Assembly (NCBI GenBank): GCA_023228445.1
Contig: JALOBD010000104.1
Location: 1-7,723 of the forward strand
DNA length: 7,723 bases
Origin: Sphaerochaeta sp.
GTDB taxonomy: Bacteria > Spirochaetota > Spirochaetia > Sphaerochaetales > Sphaerochaetaceae
Reading direction: 5' to 3'
Shown here: piece after piece, positions 1 to 6,676 of the stretch
How the letters are laid out: every line of letters starts with the position of its first letter
How positions within the stretch are numbered: the first letter of the stretch is position 1
Position numbers and translations under genes: made by a program
The notes under the pieces: model-generated
The model's database searches: none
The model's input: only the letters and a program-made list of their open reading frames with translations
What the model was told of the DNA's origin: nothing

Positions 1-350
1 ACGACGTGGGCGGTGTCTGCAGTTCCCCAGCTGTGGCGCATCAGACCGGCTTTGAGCGTTGTCTGGCCAAAGAAGAGGGAGAGGGAGAGCTCTTGGGCCT
101 CAAGGCTCTGGAGCACTGAGTCGTAGCTGACCTCTGCGGTGGCCCGGTATTTGGCGCCATCCTGCTCGGCTTTGAGGGTGAGGTTGGCATAGGGGGCGAG
201 CTCTCCGTCGTTGAAGTAGGTCAATACTCCACTCTCTAGGGTGAGTGCGATATTGCGGTTTGACGACTCTTCGGTATCAAAGAAGAAGTCAAAGGCAAAG
301 ACGGGGAGTGCAAGGGTGATGATCAGCAGGATTGTGAGTGTACGTTTCAT
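1..350 (-). CDS. Exported protein, probable outer-membrane beta-barrel of an RND/LolA-like trio (N-terminal part, cut by window edge)
   Basis: The gene starts with ATG at 350-348 and is open to the left edge, giving 116 complete residues; the C-terminus lies outside the window. The start is well supported: a GGGAGG Shine-Dalgarno sequence sits 5 bases upstream, overlapping the end of the preceding gene, and the protein opens with a clear Sec signal peptide (MKRT, a hydrophobic core at about residues 5-16, likely cleavage after VFA at residue 19). The mature part alternates polar and hydrophobic residues, as in beta-strands (residues 33-46, 51-60, 66-76, 87-101). Around residues 98-111 is a strand followed by MRHSWGTAD, which resembles the turn region with a W-G-x-A-D pattern seen early in DUF1302-type barrels that accompany RND permeases and LolA-like proteins. 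Position as last known gene of the trio supports this reading. The barrel assignment is inference from a fragment; another exported protein is possible. Confidence 0.6.
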   Translation of the reverse strand, partial: MKRTLTILLIITLALPVFAFDFFFDTEESSNRNIALTLESGVLTYFNDGELAPYANLTLKAEQDGAKYRATAEVSYDSVLQSLEAQELSLSLFFGQTTLKAGLMRHSWGTADTAHV

Positions 351-361
351 TATTACCTCCC
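351..361 (-). promoter_or_regulatory. Shine-Dalgarno site for the exported barrel-like protein
   Basis: On the minus strand GGGAGG (361-356) is followed by TAATA and then ATG at 350. The site overlaps the last sense codons and TAA stop of the LolA-like gene, so only two bases separate the two reading frames. This arrangement supports translational coupling and fixes the start of the downstream gene. Confidence 0.8.
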
Positions 362-1111
362 GGTTTCAAGAAATCGTTGGGTGAAGTAGTTGTCACTGAT
401 TGGCATGTCGTAGCGTGCTTGGACAATCTCAAGGCGGGTTGCGTGGCCGGTAGCCATGGTGGTCATCGTCAGGACTTTGGTGATGGGTCGAGTGCCGATA
501 TAGTCCTGCTGCTCGGTGACGAGCGTCTTGAGCAGCGTCTTTTGGTCGAGGTCGTAGAACTCGACTTTGAGGGGAAGGAAGTTGGATTTGTCCACCACGA
601 CAACGTTCTTGCCGTACACGGTCTTCTTGTTGGGGACCGATTGGACGGTGTAGGTCGTCGTGTCCTCACCAATGAGCGTATGGATAGCTTCATCGGTATC
701 GTACGTCGTCGATGCCATATCGGCGTAGGAGAAGTCACTTCCCATAAAGGAGCCGCCCTCCTCGGATGAGGCGATGCGCTTCACCCGTTTGAGTGCCGGT
801 AGGTAGATGTACTGCTCGGTCTGGCCATTGACCTCCTTGGAGAGGAAGCGGGTGTTGCGCACGCTCTCCGGGGAGAGAAAGACGGTGATGGACGATGTCT
901 CATCGCCCACCGTCTTGCTCAATGTCTGGATCCTGCGCTCACGCTGGGTGCCGTTGGCTTCGATGAGGGTGAGTTTCAAGTCGAGGGCGGCGGTGTCGGC
1001 CTTCTGCGTGTCGATGACCTTTGTCATGATCTGGTTGGCGGAGAGTGAGGCTGCAAAGAGGGTGGAGGCGACCATCAGGATGATTGATGTGATACAGGCT
1101 ATGCGTTTCAT
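353..1111 (-). CDS. Periplasmic LolA-like protein (outer membrane lipoprotein-sorting protein family)
   Basis: The product is a 252-residue protein, a normal length for this LolA-like family. A Sec signal peptide covers residues 1 to about 20-21 (MKRI, hydrophobic stretch, cleavage near TLFA). There is no lipobox cysteine, since the only Cys is residue 6 inside the signal, so the mature protein should be soluble in the periplasm. The family signature is plain at residues 100-132: YIYLPALKRVKRI, then GSFMGSDFSYADM. The rest is beta-rich with the amphipathic strands of a LolA-type half-barrel that holds an acyl chain or lipid. The start codon shares bases with the stop of the upstream RND permease (ATGA), and AAGGAG lies 9 bases before it, so the two are translationally coupled. 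The likely job is to carry a hydrophobic cargo between the permease and an outer-membrane partner. The cargo is unknown, and this is not classical LolA, which has no dedicated RND partner. Confidence 0.88.
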   Translation of the reverse strand: MKRIACITSIILMVASTLFAASLSANQIMTKVIDTQKADTAALDLKLTLIEANGTQRERRIQTLSKTVGDETSSITVFLSPESVRNTRFLSKEVNGQTEQYIYLPALKRVKRIASSEEGGSFMGSDFSYADMASTTYDTDEAIHTLIGEDTTTYTVQSVPNKKTVYGKNVVVVDKSNFLPLKVEFYDLDQKTLLKTLVTEQQDYIGTRPITKVLTMTTMATGHATRLEIVQARYDMPISDNYFTQRFLETGR

Positions 1112-3465
1112 TTGGTTTTTCTCCTTGGTTGGATGAGCTTTGGATAGTGGATTTTCATTGCAGGGAGGACGAGCAGGGCACTGAGGCTTGCCGCCACCAT
1201 GGCGATACAGAAGAGCAGGCCGAGATTAACAATCGGGGTAAAGCGGGAGAAGAGCAGGCCGGCGAAACCGAGCGCCACCGAAGCGGCGTTCGCCAAGATT
1301 GCCTTGCCGGTGGTGTGGAGGATGAAGGGGAGGTCCCGGTCCTCCCTGCCGAAGGCGGCCAACAGGTGGATGGCGTAGTCGACTCCCACTCCGATGCAGA
1401 GCGCAGCCAGCAGGCTGGTGACGATGTCCAGTTTGATCGAGAAGATTGCCATCGTCATGAAGACTGCAGCCAGCGCAAAGAGGCAGGGGATCAGGGACAT
1501 GGTGGCGAGCTTGGGACTCTTGAAGGTGAGAAGGACCAAAAGCCAGACCGCTATGAACGAACTGAAAATGGAGATGATCTGGCTTTTGGTCACTAATTCA
1601 GTCAAGGCAAGGCTCACTGCCTCCCCGCCACCAATCTTGATCTCCCAGTTTTCGGGAAAGAGGGCTGGAATCGAGGCGGTGAGCTGGGCGAGGCGCTGAT
1701 CATCACTCTCCTTGAGCAGGACGGTGAAGAGGGTTGAGTCCGGCTCAAGCGGGTCGTTGATGAACGTATCGAGCGATGAGCTGTAGAGGAGGAGGTACTG
1801 GGCGATGAGGCTGGCCAGGTCATCTTCGGTGGCAAGCCCATAGCGCTCCGGGTCGCTGGGAATTTCGTAGAGTCCTTGACCGCCGGCTTCGGTGGTGTAT
1901 TCGTCCTCATAGTCGTCATCGAAGCCTTCAAAGCCCATATCCATGGAGAAGAAGTCGAAGGAAAACTCCTCCTCCTGGGCGATGGGGATCATGTCCTCTC
2001 CAGGGCCGAGCAGCTGGTTCATCCGCTTGATGAACGGCAAGATTGACTGGACCCCGCCAACGTACGGGTCTTCGCTGATGGTGTCGATGGCCGATTCCAG
2101 GATTTTCAGTGTCGATGGTGCCAGCGTCTTGGCCTCCGTGGGGGTGACCATCACCGAGAGGGAGAAGCTGCCCTGCATATCCTTGCTGTACTGGCGGGTG
2201 TCCTTCACCAAGGCGGTGGAGGGACGGAAGAAGGAGAGCATGTTCGTCCCGTTCTCAAGCTTGCTGTAGGAGAGTGGGAGGACAATGATCAAGAAGAGGA
2301 AGGAGATGAGGAGGATCAGTTTCCCCCATCGTGTGGTGATGGCCACCGCAGCTCCAACGATCTTGGAGGAGTTGCGCTGTTCCCTCTCTTTTCGTTTGGG
2401 TGGGTTCTTGTACATCACCCTGATCAAGGCGGGCAGGAGCACCAAGGAGCTTACCGCACAGATGACCACGCCGAAGAAGCTCAACACACCGAAGGTCCTG
2501 AAGGGACCGAGCGGACTGGAGAGCTGGGCCAAGAAGCCACTTGCCGTCGTCGCCGCTGCAGCGGCGATCGGGTAGATGTTGCGCTTCACCACCCTCGAGA
2601 GGATCGGGGCAGGGTCTCCGCCCTCGTACTCTTCGAAGAAGTGGCTGAAGATGTGGATGGTATAGGCGCTTCCCACGATCAGAAGGAGGACCGGTACGAG
2701 TATCGTGGCCATCGTGACGGTGATGTGGAAGAGGGCCATGATGCCAAGTGCCAGCGAGCTGGAGAAGATCAATGGGACGAGTGAGAGAATCGTTGCCTTG
2801 ATGCTGCGCAAGAAGAGGTAGAGGATGATGATGAGCAGGGCAGCAACGATTGGAACGAGGAAGGCCAGGTCGCTGAGCAGACTGAGGCGAATCTCCTCGG
2901 TGATCACCGGCAGACCCAGTACGGTCGCCTCCACGCCTTCGACTCCTGCAAGGATTTTCCTGATGTTGGACAGCAGGGTGGGGTCGTCTGCGCTGAGGGT
3001 CAGCTGGATGAGGATGGCGGCGGTGCGCTCGTCCTCGCTGATGAGGGTCCCTTTGTAGAAGCTTGGCCAGCTCTCGATGCGCTGCCTGAGTTGGTCGAGG
3101 TCGCCCTCGTACATCGTGACGACCTCCACCCCGTCGGCAGAGGGCTCGAGGTGTTTCATATTGGCCAGGGAAGAGACCTGCTTCACCCCGTCGAGGGTTT
3201 CGATCTTCTCGGTGATGGAGGAGAGGATTGCCAGGTGCTGCTCGTCAAGCATCGTCGTCGGGCTCTTGATTCCGATGACCATTGCGTCGAGGGAGCCGAA
3301 GACGTCCTCGATATCTTCATTGGTCTTGACCACCGGGTCGTCGAGGGGAATGAAGGCGTCGGTCGAGGAATCGACGTGGAGTCGGGGGATACCCAACAGT
3401 CCGATGATGCAGAGGATGAGTGAGAGTGCGATGATGGTGTAATCGCCGAACCGTTTCTTAGCCAT
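1108..3465 (-). CDS. RND superfamily permease, MMPL/HpnN-like (inner membrane)
   Basis: The 785-residue protein has the two-fold RND layout in its smaller MMPL/COG1033 form. TM1 is at about residues 8-27, followed by periplasmic loop 1 (about 30-195), TM2-6 (198-350), TM7 (382-400), periplasmic loop 2 (about 401-625), TM8-12 (628-770) and a basic cytoplasmic tail (RRKTK). The second-half relay motif GVGVDYAIH (692-700) is canonical; the matching first-half site reads GSAYTIH (265-271) and lacks the Asp. Loop 2 carries an acidic, Phe/Asp-rich stretch at about 497-527. There is no sign of a membrane-fusion protein or TolC partner; instead the next genes encode a LolA-like carrier and a probable barrel. 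This fits proton-driven export or shuttling of lipids or other hydrophobic molecules rather than tripartite drug efflux. The ATG puts a short positive leader before TM1; the Shine-Dalgarno is weak (AGAG about 7 bases upstream). Substrate unknown. Confidence 0.92.
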   Translation of the reverse strand: MAKKRFGDYTIIALSLILCIIGLLGIPRLHVDSSTDAFIPLDDPVVKTNEDIEDVFGSLDAMVIGIKSPTTMLDEQHLAILSSITEKIETLDGVKQVSSLANMKHLEPSADGVEVVTMYEGDLDQLRQRIESWPSFYKGTLISEDERTAAILIQLTLSADDPTLLSNIRKILAGVEGVEATVLGLPVITEEIRLSLLSDLAFLVPIVAALLIIILYLFLRSIKATILSLVPLIFSSSLALGIMALFHITVTMATILVPVLLLIVGSAYTIHIFSHFFEEYEGGDPAPILSRVVKRNIYPIAAAAATTASGFLAQLSSPLGPFRTFGVLSFFGVVICAVSSLVLLPALIRVMYKNPPKRKEREQRNSSKIVGAAVAITTRWGKLILLISFLFLIIVLPLSYSKLENGTNMLSFFRPSTALVKDTRQYSKDMQGSFSLSVMVTPTEAKTLAPSTLKILESAIDTISEDPYVGGVQSILPFIKRMNQLLGPGEDMIPIAQEEEFSFDFFSMDMGFEGFDDDYEDEYTTEAGGQGLYEIPSDPERYGLATEDDLASLIAQYLLLYSSSLDTFINDPLEPDSTLFTVLLKESDDQRLAQLTASIPALFPENWEIKIGGGEAVSLALTELVTKSQIISIFSSFIAVWLLVLLTFKSPKLATMSLIPCLFALAAVFMTMAIFSIKLDIVTSLLAALCIGVGVDYAIHLLAAFGREDRDLPFILHTTGKAILANAASVALGFAGLLFSRFTPIVNLGLLFCIAMVAASLSALLVLPAMKIHYPKLIQPRRKTK

Positions 3466-3507
3466 GCCTCAACTCTACTGAAGGCAGGGAAACGAACAAT
3501 CGCCTTG

Positions 3508-3526
3508 GGTGGGTATTCGACTCACC
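3508..3526 (+). other. Alternative leader stem competing with the 3522-3537 hairpin
   Basis: GGTGGG (3508-3513) can pair with CTCACC (3521-3526) around a 7-base loop, with one G-U pair. The CACC bases are shared with the left arm of the inverted repeat at 3522-3537, so the two stems exclude each other. This could be a regulatory switch in the pyk leader or chance in GC-rich DNA. I cannot compute energies here. Confidence 0.25.
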
Positions 3527-3537
3527 CGTTCGGGTGA
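3522..3537. repeat. Perfect inverted repeat (7-2-7), possible operator or leader hairpin
   Basis: TCACCCG, a TT spacer and CGGGTGA form an exact 7-bp inverted repeat. As DNA it has the symmetry and size of a dimeric regulator site placed between two divergent genes. As RNA it would form a 6-bp stem with a GUUC tetraloop in the pyk leader, about 50 bases before the pyk ATG. No run of T follows, so it is not an intrinsic terminator. Its function is inferred from position only. Confidence 0.5.
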
Positions 3538-3586
3538 TTGCGCCTCATCCCTTTACAAATTGGGGCCTATCGCTGATGATTTGGCC

Positions 3587-5020
3587 ATGAGTTACACCAA
3601 GATCGTCGCGACCCTCGGACCGACGAGCAGCGACTATGTGACCATCAAGGCGATCATCGAGGCGGGGTGCCGTGTCGTGCGTCTCAACTTCAGCCACGGC
3701 TCTCACAGCGAGCAAGCGGAGCGCTGTGCCCATGCCCGAAAAGCCAGCGAGGAGTTGGGCGTTCCCATCGCCATCTTGATGGACCTCCAGGGGCCGAAAA
3801 TTCGTATCGGGGAGCTTGAGGAGAGCTCCTACACGCTGAAGAAGGGCGATACGCTGACCATCACGACCGAAGCGATCGTCGGCACCGGCAAGAGGATTTC
3901 CATCGACTACCCCCACCTGCATAGAGAGATTGCACCGGGGCAGCGAATCTTGATCAACGATGGCTTGGTCTCCTTGGTCGTCACCTCCATCGAAGGGACG
4001 GAGATCCACTGTACGATGGTGGAGGATGGTACCATCCTGGCGCGCAAGGGGGTCAATCTTCCCCATGTACCGCTCCCTCTGCTCAGCTCCTTCACAAAGA
4101 AGGATGAGACTGACCTGGCCTTCGCCTTTGAGCATGACCTGGACTATGTCGCCCTCTCCTTTGTCCGTAGCGCCGATGATGTGCGGGCCCTGAAGGCCCA
4201 TATGCAGCAGCGCTATGGGAGGGTCATCCCGATCATCAGCAAGATCGAGAAGCCCGAGGCGGTGGATACCCTCAGTGCCATCATGGCAGAGAGCAGCGCC
4301 ATCATGATCGCCCGCGGCGATCTCGGCGTCGAGGTACCCGCCGAGGAGGTCCCCCTGATCCAGAAGTCGATCATCCGCCGTTGCATCGAGGTGGGGCTGC
4401 CGGTCATCACGGCGACACAGATGCTCGAGTCGATGATGCACAACCCCCGCCCCACCCGGGCGGAGACCAACGATGTGGCCAACGCCGTCCTCGACGGCAC
4501 CAGTGCGGTGATGCTCAGCGGTGAGAGCGCCGCAGGGCGCTACCCGCTGGAGGCGGTGAAGACGATGGTGCGGATCGCCAGCCTCACTGAACAGAGTCCA
4601 GCCTTCAGCCGCCAGGTCATCAATCAGGTCAGCGCCGCCGACATGCCACAGAGCCAGACCATCACCGAAGCGGTGGGGCTGGCCACCCGAGAGCTCGCCC
4701 TCTCCATCCGCGCCTCGTACATCGTCTGCTTCACCCATAGCGGCTCCACCGCGCGCCTGATCGCCAAGTTTCGCCCCTCCGTCCCAATCATCGCCTTCTC
4801 TCCGGTCAAGGAGGTGGTACAGTACCTCGCCCTCTCGTGGGGGGTGCAACCGATCCGTATCGATGAACAGGCCACGGTCGACCAACTGCTCGAGTACGGG
4901 CCGAGGTATCTGGGTGACAATGCCATGGTCAGGCGTGGGGAGACGGTGGTCATCACCGCCGGGGTTCCGGTGGGGAGTGCCGGCCGGACCAACATGATCA
5001 AGGTCGTGGAGATCGAGTAG
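3587..5020 (+). CDS. pyk: Pyruvate kinase (potassium-independent type)
   Basis: The enzyme converts phosphoenolpyruvate and ADP to pyruvate and ATP, the last step of glycolysis, in the cytoplasm. The 477 residues match the usual length of about 470-480. Visible are the N-terminal KIVATLGPTS, the substrate site VVRLNFSHG (R32, N34, S36), MDLQGPKIRIG (66-74), the B domain (about 75-165), catalytic K219 with metal ligands E221 (KIEKPEAV) and D245 (ARGDLGVEVP), T277 in ITATQMLE, NPRPTRAETNDVANAV (286-301), and the effector-domain loop THSGSTA (383-389). Leu67, Gln68 and Lys71 form the signature of enzymes that do not need K+, as in E. coli PykA. DGTSAVMLSGES has Ser306 where many family members have Asp. 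I chose the ATG at 3587 because the family begins with MxxTKIVATLGP; an in-frame GTG at 3509 would add 26 unrelated residues. No good Shine-Dalgarno precedes the ATG. The 3' end overlaps the convergent cyclase gene by 23 bases. Confidence 0.96.
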   Translation: MSYTKIVATLGPTSSDYVTIKAIIEAGCRVVRLNFSHGSHSEQAERCAHARKASEELGVPIAILMDLQGPKIRIGELEESSYTLKKGDTLTITTEAIVGTGKRISIDYPHLHREIAPGQRILINDGLVSLVVTSIEGTEIHCTMVEDGTILARKGVNLPHVPLPLLSSFTKKDETDLAFAFEHDLDYVALSFVRSADDVRALKAHMQQRYGRVIPIISKIEKPEAVDTLSAIMAESSAIMIARGDLGVEVPAEEVPLIQKSIIRRCIEVGLPVITATQMLESMMHNPRPTRAETNDVANAVLDGTSAVMLSGESAAGRYPLEAVKTMVRIASLTEQSPAFSRQVINQVSAADMPQSQTITEAVGLATRELALSIRASYIVCFTHSGSTARLIAKFRPSVPIIAFSPVKEVVQYLALSWGVQPIRIDEQATVDQLLEYGPRYLGDNAMVRRGETVVITAGVPVGSAGRTNMIKVVEIE

Positions 5021-6668
5021 TGTTCTCCTTCATCGCATTCTTGCAGCGGTACATGGCACTGTCCGCCCGTCTGACCACCTCGCCGAACTTCATCTTCAAC
5101 TTGGGAATGTAGACTTCACAGCCGGCGGCAACCTTGTAGGTGATCTTCTTGTTGGTGGAGAAGAAGGTCACGATCGATTCGGTCAGATTCCTCATCGTAT
5201 CAATGGTCACCGAACTGACCAACGCGACGAACTCATCGCCGCCGTAGCGGTAGAGCTTGGCATCCACCGGCAACAGGCGAACGATTCTTTGGGCAAAGTC
5301 GATGAGGATCTGGTCCCCTTTTGCATGCCCCTCAGTGTCATTGATACGCTTCAGGTCGTTGATATCCATGACAATGATGCCATAGGTCAACCGCTTTGCG
5401 GCGGTCGTGATCTCATCGGCATCACGGTCGAAGGCGGCACGGTTGGCCAGACCAGTAAGTGAATCTTTATAAGCGATGGTCAGTAGCATCTCCTCCTCGA
5501 GGATACGTCTGGTGCGTTCCTTGACGAGCATCAGCGAGTGGAAGAAGAGGATGGCGGACGCCGCTACCATCGACAGGTGCAGCACTACCGCGCTGTTGAG
5601 GACGATGTTCATTGCCAACAAGAGCACCTCTGTCAAGATTGAGAAGAGGATACAACCGAGGGCGAGCAGGAATGAGAGGAGCGCCTTGGTCTCCTTGATG
5701 TAGCAGTAGGTCATCGAGACGAAGAGGGTGAGCAGGAAGAGGACGAGTGCGCCTCCACTGACCAAGAGAAGGTCGGTGTACTGGACGATGCCGAAGAATT
5801 GGAGGAAGAAGGCGACGATGTACGTCACCAAAAAGAGGCGCGCCGCCCAGGCAAAGTAGGTGATTCGCTGCCGTATGGGGTAGGAGTACATGATGTAGTT
5901 GACGAGCAGCATCGGCAGCATGTAGAGGGCGGCGAAGCTCAGGTTCATCGGCAACGCTGGATTCCTGATTAAGAGGAACTTGCTCGGCGTCTGGCTGAAG
6001 ACCCAACCGCCGAGGGTGAGGAGAATCGTCCCCAGGTAGAACAAGCTCTTACGCTCCTCGATCTTCTGGATGAAGATGGAGGAGATGGCGATGATGGCAC
6101 CGATGAGCAACAGGGAAAATCCAAAGGCGAGGGATGGCCAACACTCCATCTCGCCGAGCACCAAGCTGGCTTTGCTACCGGCCATGATCGGATGAATGTA
6201 CCCGGAGAAGATGTTGTTGCTGGTGAATTGGAAGGTGAGCGTCAGCGTCTTGCCCTGCATCTCGTCAGCGATCCGAATGAAGTGCGGGGTCGCTCCGCCG
6301 AAGACCGGCCGTGCCCACCCCTTCGATGGGCCCTCGTAGGTGTAGATGGCCTCTCCCTCTACACTCACCGTAAGCGCGCTCATGCTGGTGTTGATCAAGA
6401 TGGCGGTGTTGTGGTTGGGAAACTCATCGGGTATGGTGCGGCTCGCTTGCCATGTCCGATCCCGGTAGGGGCCCTCAAGACTGTAGGGAAGCGTCACATC
6501 GCTGGCGATGATCCGATCGCCTTCGCTGATCGTCCAGCCGCTGTTCCACGAGACGACGTCATCGGTGGCCACCGGCTCGATGGTGAGAAACGAGTCAATA
6601 TAGAGGGAGAAGAGCAGCGTAATGGTGACAAGGACCAAGAGGATCCGTTGTACAGTCGGCTGTCGCAT
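4998..6668 (-). CDS. Membrane diguanylate cyclase with periplasmic sensor, seven-TM region and GGDEF domain
   Basis: The 556-residue protein makes cyclic di-GMP from two GTP at the inner face of the cytoplasmic membrane. Its layout is TM1 (about 8-29); a beta-rich periplasmic domain (about 35-175) resembling the carbohydrate-binding-like DISMED or galactose-binding folds of such receptors; seven membrane segments (about 178-201, 208-226, 238-262, 270-294, 298-324, 329-354, 358-383), as in 7TMR-DISM proteins; a short linker; and the GGDEF domain (393-550). Catalytic features are intact: DSLTGLANR (402-410), the metal and GTP site MDINDLKRINDTEGH (434-448), and GGDEF at 476-480. The inhibitory RxxD site expected just before GGDEF is missing. 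The ATG at 6668 is fixed by GGAGG five bases or less upstream and by the following membrane anchor; the frame is open 62 codons further but there it reads across the NYN gene. The signal sensed and the target process are unknown. Confidence 0.92.
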   Translation of the reverse strand: MRQPTVQRILLVLVTITLLFSLYIDSFLTIEPVATDDVVSWNSGWTISEGDRIIASDVTLPYSLEGPYRDRTWQASRTIPDEFPNHNTAILINTSMSALTVSVEGEAIYTYEGPSKGWARPVFGGATPHFIRIADEMQGKTLTLTFQFTSNNIFSGYIHPIMAGSKASLVLGEMECWPSLAFGFSLLLIGAIIAISSIFIQKIEERKSLFYLGTILLTLGGWVFSQTPSKFLLIRNPALPMNLSFAALYMLPMLLVNYIMYSYPIRQRITYFAWAARLFLVTYIVAFFLQFFGIVQYTDLLLVSGGALVLFLLTLFVSMTYCYIKETKALLSFLLALGCILFSILTEVLLLAMNIVLNSAVVLHLSMVAASAILFFHSLMLVKERTRRILEEEMLLTIAYKDSLTGLANRAAFDRDADEITTAAKRLTYGIIVMDINDLKRINDTEGHAKGDQILIDFAQRIVRLLPVDAKLYRYGGDEFVALVSSVTIDTMRNLTESIVTFFSTNKKITYKVAAGCEVYIPKLKMKFGEVVRRADSAMYRCKNAMKENTTRSPRP

Positions 6669-6676
6669 CGAACCTC
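6669..6676 (-). promoter_or_regulatory. Shine-Dalgarno site that fixes the cyclase start
   Basis: On the minus strand the NYN gene ends with TAG (6679-6677), directly followed by GAGG, so that TAGGAGG holds both the stop and the ribosome-binding site; TTCG then leads into the ATG at 6668. The 8-base gap indicates co-translation of the two genes and rules out the longer in-frame start of the cyclase at 6854. Confidence 0.85.

Larger units (their letters stand above)
3466..3586. promoter_or_regulatory. Divergent intergenic region between the RND operon and pyk
   Basis: These 121 bases separate two divergently read units, so both promoters should lie here. I find no convincing sigma-70 -35/-10 pair for either direction. 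The notable content is an inverted repeat at 3522-3537 and an overlapping alternative stem at 3508-3526. If the GTG at 3509 were used for pyk, part of this region would be coding (26 extra residues); the family N-terminus argues against that. Confidence 0.6.

Noticed and set aside
2550..2567. Perfect 18-bp palindrome TCGCCGCTGCAGCGGCGA inside the permease gene
   Set aside because: It encodes a run of five alanines (about residues 301-305) written with four different Ala codons; self-complementary GCN runs arise easily this way, so a binding site is not needed to explain it.
3472..3499. Possible -35/-10 pair (TTGTTC, 16 bases, TAGAGT) on the minus strand before the permease
   Set aside because: Matches are poor, and the -10 box would sit only 6 bases from the ATG, forcing a leaderless mRNA; not convincing without start-site data.
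3508..3537. tRNA-like arm (6-bp stem with a TATTCGA loop)
   Set aside because: The loop is shifted relative to a true T-loop and no acceptor, D or anticodon arms are found around it.
3509..3586. GTG start giving pyk a 26-residue extension
   Set aside because: There is no ribosome site before the GTG, the extra residues are unlike the family, and the stretch contains the inverted repeat; the ATG at 3587 gives the standard N-terminus.
3545..4885. Long open frame (446 codons) antisense to pyk
   Set aside because: It mirrors the codon pattern of the strongly conserved pyruvate kinase on the other strand; the translation is rich in Gly, Asp, His and Arg with no recognisable motif. It is a by-product of GC-rich coding DNA.
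5008..5028. Possible hairpin GGAGA...TCTCC at the end of pyk
   Set aside because: The stem is only 5 bp with an 11-base loop and is followed by just two T; too weak for an intrinsic terminator.
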